A stretch of DNA of 64,000 nucleotides from Flavobacterium bizetiae (GTDB lineage: Bacteria > Bacteroidota > Bacteroidia > Flavobacteriales > Flavobacteriaceae): positions 39,546 through 103,545 of the forward strand of contig NZ_CADCSU010000023.1 of the NCBI RefSeq assembly GCF_902804475.1, read 5' to 3'. The notes under the pieces are model-generated. The model was not told the DNA's origin. It ran no database searches and was given only the letters and a program-made list of their open reading frames with translations. Positions 63,971-64,000 of the stretch are shown here, in pieces. Numbering within the stretch: the stretch's first letter is position 1; each line of letters starts with the position of its first letter. The position numbers and the translations under genes were made by a program.

Positions 63971-64000
63971 ACTTGAGTTTAAACCAAACTCTTTATTATC

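Noticed and set aside
1..64000. tRNA, rRNA or known riboswitch
   Set aside because: I looked for cloverleaf ends with GTTCGA-type loops and found none that fold convincingly; a covariance-model scan would decide this.

Overview
The window reads as chromosomal DNA of a Flavobacterium (Bacteroidota, Flavobacteriaceae), close in layout to the F. johnsoniae type. The evidence is: AT-rich sequence; likely promoters of the flavobacterial type (TTG, about 17-23 nt, TAnnTTTG); few Shine-Dalgarno sites; a giant SprB-type gliding adhesin with PorP/SprF partners and type IX secretion sorting domains; and PorP, DUF4837, DUF4421 and DUF4349 family proteins. I see no prophage, IS element, CRISPR array, rRNA or tRNA gene.

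Layout. 1-10.5 kb is a haem block: the 3' end of a probable hemD, then hemE, four small genes (membrane protein, 125-aa unknown, GNAT acetyltransferase, 141-aa unknown) and hemF, followed by a DUF4421 protein and a class I fructose-bisphosphate aldolase on the + strand. Two exported unknowns lie on the - strand, then hemB overlaps a lipoprotein cytochrome c. 10.5-16 kb has a GyrI-like protein, a tandem pair of about 180-bp palindromic units, and two tandem M13 metallopeptidase paralogues. 16-21 kb has an EamA exporter, an SCO1/SenC protein and a ferrous iron operon (feoA with a TTG start, feoB, and a 40-aa Cys-rich membrane peptide). 21-24 kb (-) has an HD phosphohydrolase, an acyl-ACP desaturase and a PlsC acyltransferase. 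24.3-27.3 kb (+) is rnpA, a DUF4349 lipoprotein and a C-terminal processing protease. 27.3-34 kb (-) has a frameshifted second S41 peptidase, an ElaA-like GNAT, a DUF4837 lipoprotein, a LysM lytic transglycosylase and pgk.

34.0-59.9 kb is one long - strand transcription unit, which I read as the gliding-motility spr operon. In transcription order it holds a 150-aa exported protein, a 430-aa beta-helix-like surface protein, a 138-aa exported protein, sprC, sprD (PorP-like N-terminus, long Ala/Lys repeat array, SPOR-like end), sprB (about 5490 aa) and sprF. sprD carries one in-frame stop inside its repeat array. The sprD-sprB gap can form two mutually exclusive RNA hairpins, and the region upstream of the operon has an array of TTAACAAA/TTTGTTAA octamers. 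60.3-63.7 kb (+) holds the DNA polymerase III delta' subunit, a DoxX protein, an acyl-CoA thioesterase and recA. The final 300 bases contain two copies of an ACGCAACC-type promoter-like element.

As a whole the window is mostly conserved flavobacterial core genome plus the spr surface-adhesin operon. The points most worth a second look are small-scale: a duplicated hemF start flanking an inserted gene, the sprD nonsense codon, the S41 frameshift, the alternative hairpins before sprB, the octamer array upstream of the operon, and families of intergenic palindromes, one of which has replaced the end of a gene.
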